A stretch of DNA of 54,369 bases from Microcystis novacekii Mn_MB_F_20050700_S1 (lineage in GTDB: Bacteria > Cyanobacteriota > Cyanobacteriia > Cyanobacteriales > Microcystaceae). Both the position numbers and the translations under genes were made by a program. Location of the stretch: positions 1 through 54,369 of the forward strand of contig SFAU01000028.1 of NCBI GenBank assembly GCA_007096045.1. The letters are read 5' to 3'. The notes under the pieces are model-generated. The model searched no databases. It saw nothing but the letters and a program-made list of their open reading frames with translations, and was not told where the DNA came from. Positions 51,858 to 54,369 of this stretch are shown here, in pieces (the first letter of the stretch is position 1; each line of letters opens with the position of its first letter).

Positions 51858-52670
51858 ATGATGATCGATTCCTCTACCATGAACACCCCTACTTCTCTAG
51901 CTAATTCGGCGATCAAAGTCGAAAATCTTAGCTTTTTCTACGGTAGCAAAAAAGCCCTAGAAGGGGTTTCTTTACAAATCCCGCAAAGGCAAGTAACCGC
52001 CATGATCGGCCCCTCTGGTTGTGGTAAATCCACTCTTTTAAAAGCCCTCAATCGCATCGGGGAATTAGAGGGACAAGTGACAGTTAAGGGCAAAGTTAGG
52101 TTTTTTGGCCAAGATATCTACGCCCCTAAAATTAACCTTCACACCTTACGGCGACAGGTGGGTATGGTGTTTCAGCGTCCTAACCCTTTTCCCGCTAGTA
52201 TTTACGATAATATTGCCTACGGTATTAGAATTTATCGTTCCGCTAGTCGCGGGGAATTAGATGGGATTGTGGAATCAGCTTTAAAAGGGGCTGCTCTTTG
52301 GAATGAAGTTAAAGATCTGTTGAATAAATCCGCTTTAGGATTATCGGGAGGACAACAACAAAGATTGTGTATTGCTCGCGCTTTGGCAGTAAAACCAAAA
52401 GTATTATTAATGGATGAACCTTGTTCCGCTTTAGACCCCCTTTCTACCCTCAAAGTCGAGGAATTAATCCATGAGTTGAAGCAACAATACACGATCGTCA
52501 TTGTCACCCATAATATGCAACAGGCCTCTAGAGTATCCGATCGCACGGCCTTTTTTAATGCCGATGAAACCCGCGTCGGTCGTTTGGTGGAATGTGATAC
52601 CACCCAGAAAATTTTCACCGATGCAGTTAATCAACAAACTCGCGATTATGTGGCCGGTAGATTCGGTTAA
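51858..52670 (+). CDS. pstB: phosphate ABC transporter ATPase PstB2
   Basis: A 270-residue ATPase. Walker [11 protein letters not shown]-loop [16 protein letters not shown], signature [16 protein letters not shown], Walker [14 protein letters not shown], switch VTHNMQQA. It starts with two ATG codons, and a third ATG at 51879 is also possible. Third PstB of the window and last gene of the pst2 operon. Confidence 0.93.
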   Translation: MMIDSSTMNTPTSLANSAIKVENLSFFYGSKKALEGVSLQIPQRQVTAMIGPSGCGKSTLLKALNRIGELEGQVTVKGKVRFFGQDIYAPKINLHTLRRQVGMVFQRPNPFPASIYDNIAYGIRIYRSASRGELDGIVESALKGAALWNEVKDLLNKSALGLSGGQQQRLCIARALAVKPKVLLMDEPCSALDPLSTLKVEELIHELKQQYTIVIVTHNMQQASRVSDRTAFFNADETRVGRLVECDTTQKIFTDAVNQQTRDYVAGRFG

Positions 52671-52680
52671 TTTCTCTTGT

Positions 52681-52850
52681 CAGGAGACGGGAGACAGTGA
52701 TCAGTTATCAGTTATCAGTGATCACTGATCAGTAGTCAGGAGATTATTTTTATTTATTCTCCCCATTTCCCCATTTCCCCATTTCCCTACACCCTACACC
52801 CCACTCCCCACTCCCCACTCCCCACTCCCCACTCCCATAACCCAACCCCC
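52681..52850. repeat. STRR palindrome and CCCCAYTCC tract
   Basis: STRR arms back to back (CAGTTATCAGTTATCAGTGA / TCACTGATCAGTAGTCAGG, 52697-52740) are followed by a tandem pyrimidine-rich tract (about 52760-52838) of CCCCATTTCC and CCCCACTC units. Same arrangement as 5521-5700. Confidence 0.7.
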
Positions 52851-52923
52851 TAAACCATAAGGCTGCCCGATTTTGCTAGGATAAGAAATGTAACAAGAAT
52901 CTTTCTCAACAGTCGGATAATTC

Positions 52924-53688
52924 ATGGGCAACGATACCATCACCTTACTCTCTTCCCGGGAAATTGAAAAAATGCGTCGAGCCGGACGATTAGCGGCTAA
53001 ACTCTTAGATCATCTGGCAGATATGGTCAAACCGGGGGTAAGTACCCTAGAAATCAATGATGAGGCAGAACGTTGGACTCGCGCCCATGGAGCCAAAAGT
53101 GCGCCCCTAGGATACCATGGTTTTCCTAAGTCTATCTGTACTAGCATTAACGAGGTCATCTGTCACGGCATCCCCAGCGCCAATCAAATCCTCCAAGACG
53201 GCGATATTATTAACATCGATGTCACCCCGATTTTAGAAGGTTATCACGGCGATACTTCGCAGACTTTCTTTGTCGGTACTCCCTCCCCCTTGGCCAAAAA
53301 GTTAGTGGAAGTGACTAGAGAATGTCTGCAAAGAGGCATAGATGCAGTGCAGCCAGGGGGTAAAATCGGCGATATCGGCGCAGCTATCCAAGAATACGCT
53401 GAAGGACAAGGATTTTCAGTGGTTAGAGATTTTGTCGGTCATGGTATCAGTAATGTCTTTCACACCGGCCCGCAGGTTCCCCACTACGGCACTCGCGGCA
53501 AAGGCAAAAAAATTCGCCCCGGCATGGTATTCACCATTGAACCGATGATTAATGAGGGAACCTGGCAACATATTCTCTTAAAAGACGGTTGGACTGCTAT
53601 TACTAAAGATGGTAAACTTTCAGCCCAATTTGAACACACCATTGCCGTTACCGAAACCGGTGTCGAAATTCTCACTTTACCCGATTAA
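52924..53688 (+). CDS. map: methionine aminopeptidase, type I
   Basis: Removes the initiator methionine from nascent proteins. Two metal ions are held by D and D in INIDVTPILEGYHGDTSQTF, H in GHGISNVFHTG, E in FTIEPMINEG and E in QFEHTIAVTE. The substrate-side H in YHGFPKSICTSINEVICHGI is present. At 254 residues it is a bare catalytic domain, the common bacterial form; several copies are usual in cyanobacteria. ATG start. Confidence 0.93.
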   Translation: MGNDTITLLSSREIEKMRRAGRLAAKLLDHLADMVKPGVSTLEINDEAERWTRAHGAKSAPLGYHGFPKSICTSINEVICHGIPSANQILQDGDIINIDVTPILEGYHGDTSQTFFVGTPSPLAKKLVEVTRECLQRGIDAVQPGGKIGDIGAAIQEYAEGQGFSVVRDFVGHGISNVFHTGPQVPHYGTRGKGKKIRPGMVFTIEPMINEGTWQHILLKDGWTAITKDGKLSAQFEHTIAVTETGVEILTLPD

Positions 53689-53694
53689 AAAAGC

Positions 53695-53825
53695 CATCAG
53701 CCATCAGACTTCGGCGTGAGACTTCGGACGTTCGGCGAGACTTCGGCGTGAGCTTTTGTCGAACGCTCAGTCGAACCGCCGCGTGAGCTTTTGTCGAACG
53801 CTCAGTAGTTCGACACCGATGACCC
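53695..53825. repeat. CTTCGGCGTGAG / GTCGAACGCTCAGT repeat tract
   Basis: Interleaved repeats: GACTTCGGCGTGAG-type units and two exact copies of GCGTGAGCTTTTGTCGAACG followed by CTCAGT. A related CTTCGACAGGCTCAGTG lies at 5061-5077. Not coding. Confidence 0.7.
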
Positions 53826-53832
53826 CGAACAG

Positions 53833-54186
53833 GTGTTAAGTCAGGTGTCCCGTTCTCTAGAAACTATCTCCCAAAAACAGGTACAAAGCAATCTCGCTGC
53901 CGCTACCAGTATTCTCGCCGGGTTAGTATTAAATCGAGAGACGATTAAAAAAATCCTTCGGAGTGACATTATCAGAGAATCCGTCATCTATCAAGACATT
54001 TTAGAGGAAGGCGAGGAAAAAGGACTACAAAAAGGACGACAAGAAAGATTGCAAGAAGGCAAAGAAGAAAAAGCTCGACAAATTGCCCTAAAAATGCTAT
54101 CTGCTGGTTTTTCTATCCCAGAAATTGCCCGATTTACCGATTTATCCCCCGACGTGATCGAGGAATTACAATCGAGAGACGATTAA
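53833..54186 (+). pseudogene. C-terminal part of an Rpn-type nuclease gene
   Basis: About 117 codons from a GTG whose 5' flank is repeat DNA. SNLAAATSILAGLVLNRETI, then KKILRSDIIRESVIYQDILE, a charged Gly/Lys/Gln tract and a tail IPEIARFTDLSPDVIEELQS match the C-terminus of Rpn (recombination-promoting nuclease/PD-(D/E)xK transposase-like) proteins. The nuclease domain (~180 residues) is missing, replaced by the 53695-53825 tract. Internal starts can yield C-terminal Rpn fragments in other bacteria, so residual expression is possible. Confidence 0.6.
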
Positions 54187-54369
54187 AAAAATTCTTCGGA
54201 GTGACATTATGAGAGAGTCCGTCATCTATCAAGATATTTTAGAAGAAGGTAGAGAAGAAGGAGAATTATCCGCTAAATTAAACTCCATTCCCCGTTTATC
54301 GGTCTTAGGACTAAGTGTAGAACAAATTGCCCAAGCTTTAGACTTAGAAATTGAACAAGTACAACAAGT
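54170..54369 (+). pseudogene. duplicated Rpn tail, runs off the window
   Basis: Reading in a different frame from the preceding fragment, it repeats NRETIKKILRSDIMRESVIY then QDILEEG (compare 53932 onward), then continues with a different tail, LSAKLNSIPRLSVLGLSVEQ and IAQALDLEIEQVQQ. The duplication joint is exactly at CAATCGAGAGACGATTAA, where the first copy stops. Still open at the window end; an in-frame ATG lies at 54209. Confidence 0.55.

Noticed and set aside
52681-52850. Rho-independent terminator after pstB2
   Set aside because: The inverted arms are STRR heptamers without a GC-rich stem or T-run; better described as a repeat.
961-54369. tRNA, rRNA, RNase P RNA or tmRNA genes in the spacers
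   Set aside because: I looked for cloverleaf and conserved loops in the larger spacers and recognised none; a covariance-model search would be needed to exclude small RNAs.

Overview
The window is cyanobacterial chromosome and most resembles Microcystis aeruginosa or a close relative (inference). Supporting signs are the AT-rich coding style, frequent HIP1 octamers (GCGATCGC, for example inside the copper ATPase gene), a cyanobacteria-type gene set (CimA, solanesyl diphosphate synthase, ferredoxin-nitrite reductase NirA, SphX plus two Pst systems, CtaA-type Cu-ATPase, CPP1-like J protein, DUF1818), and a very high load of short dispersed repeats: heptameric STRR arrays, several MITE families and palindromes tipped GTAGGG/CCCTAC.

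Layout. 1-8.3 kb: a membrane protein, cimA, a small membrane protein, the prenyl transferase sds, an orphan structured-RNA element (5.1-5.5 kb, probably a HEARO/omega-RNA-like or IS200/IS605-derived remnant), a HAD hydrolase, a J-like membrane protein and a CIA30-domain protein. 8.4-17.4 kb: an accessory island on the minus strand with DUF433/DUF5615 and VapC-type toxin-antitoxin modules, a truncated nucleotidyltransferase, a 1270-residue single-chain restriction-modification enzyme, and then a repeat field in which the first ~17 codons and leader of that enzyme's gene recur four more times, separated by REP-like palindromes and bracketing a RAYT (REP-associated transposase) gene. Remnants of the same enzyme gene's 3' end also occur among the toxin-antitoxin genes. 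17.9-33.3 kb: a TPR protein, two pilin-like paralogues, a CtaA-like Cu-ATPase, a signal peptidase with an unusual membrane extension, several small conserved proteins, a hydrolase, a PfkB sugar kinase, a GNAT protein, tsaC plus a degenerate histidine kinase, a GIY-YIG protein and trpD. 33.3-35.8 kb: nirA with a probable NtcA site, bracketed by 170-bp direct repeats.

35.8-52.7 kb is a phosphate-uptake region. sphX diverges from pstS1-pstC1-pstA1-pstB1-pstB1', and a second operon pstS2-pstC2-pstA2-pstB2 follows. Between them, on the opposite strand, sits a four-gene YbhGFSR-type ABC export operon. Both pstS genes carry good two-repeat Pho boxes. The set corresponds gene for gene to the Pst1 and Pst2 systems known in Synechocystis. 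52.9 kb to the end: methionine aminopeptidase and fragments of an Rpn-type nuclease gene with a duplicated tail.

The most unusual features are the RAYT/palindrome/restriction-gene-end repeat field (15.1-17.4 kb), the orphan structured RNA, and STRR palindromes that each host a different MITE. No tRNA, rRNA or CRISPR array was recognised. All identifications come from reading motifs and translations; no database search was run.
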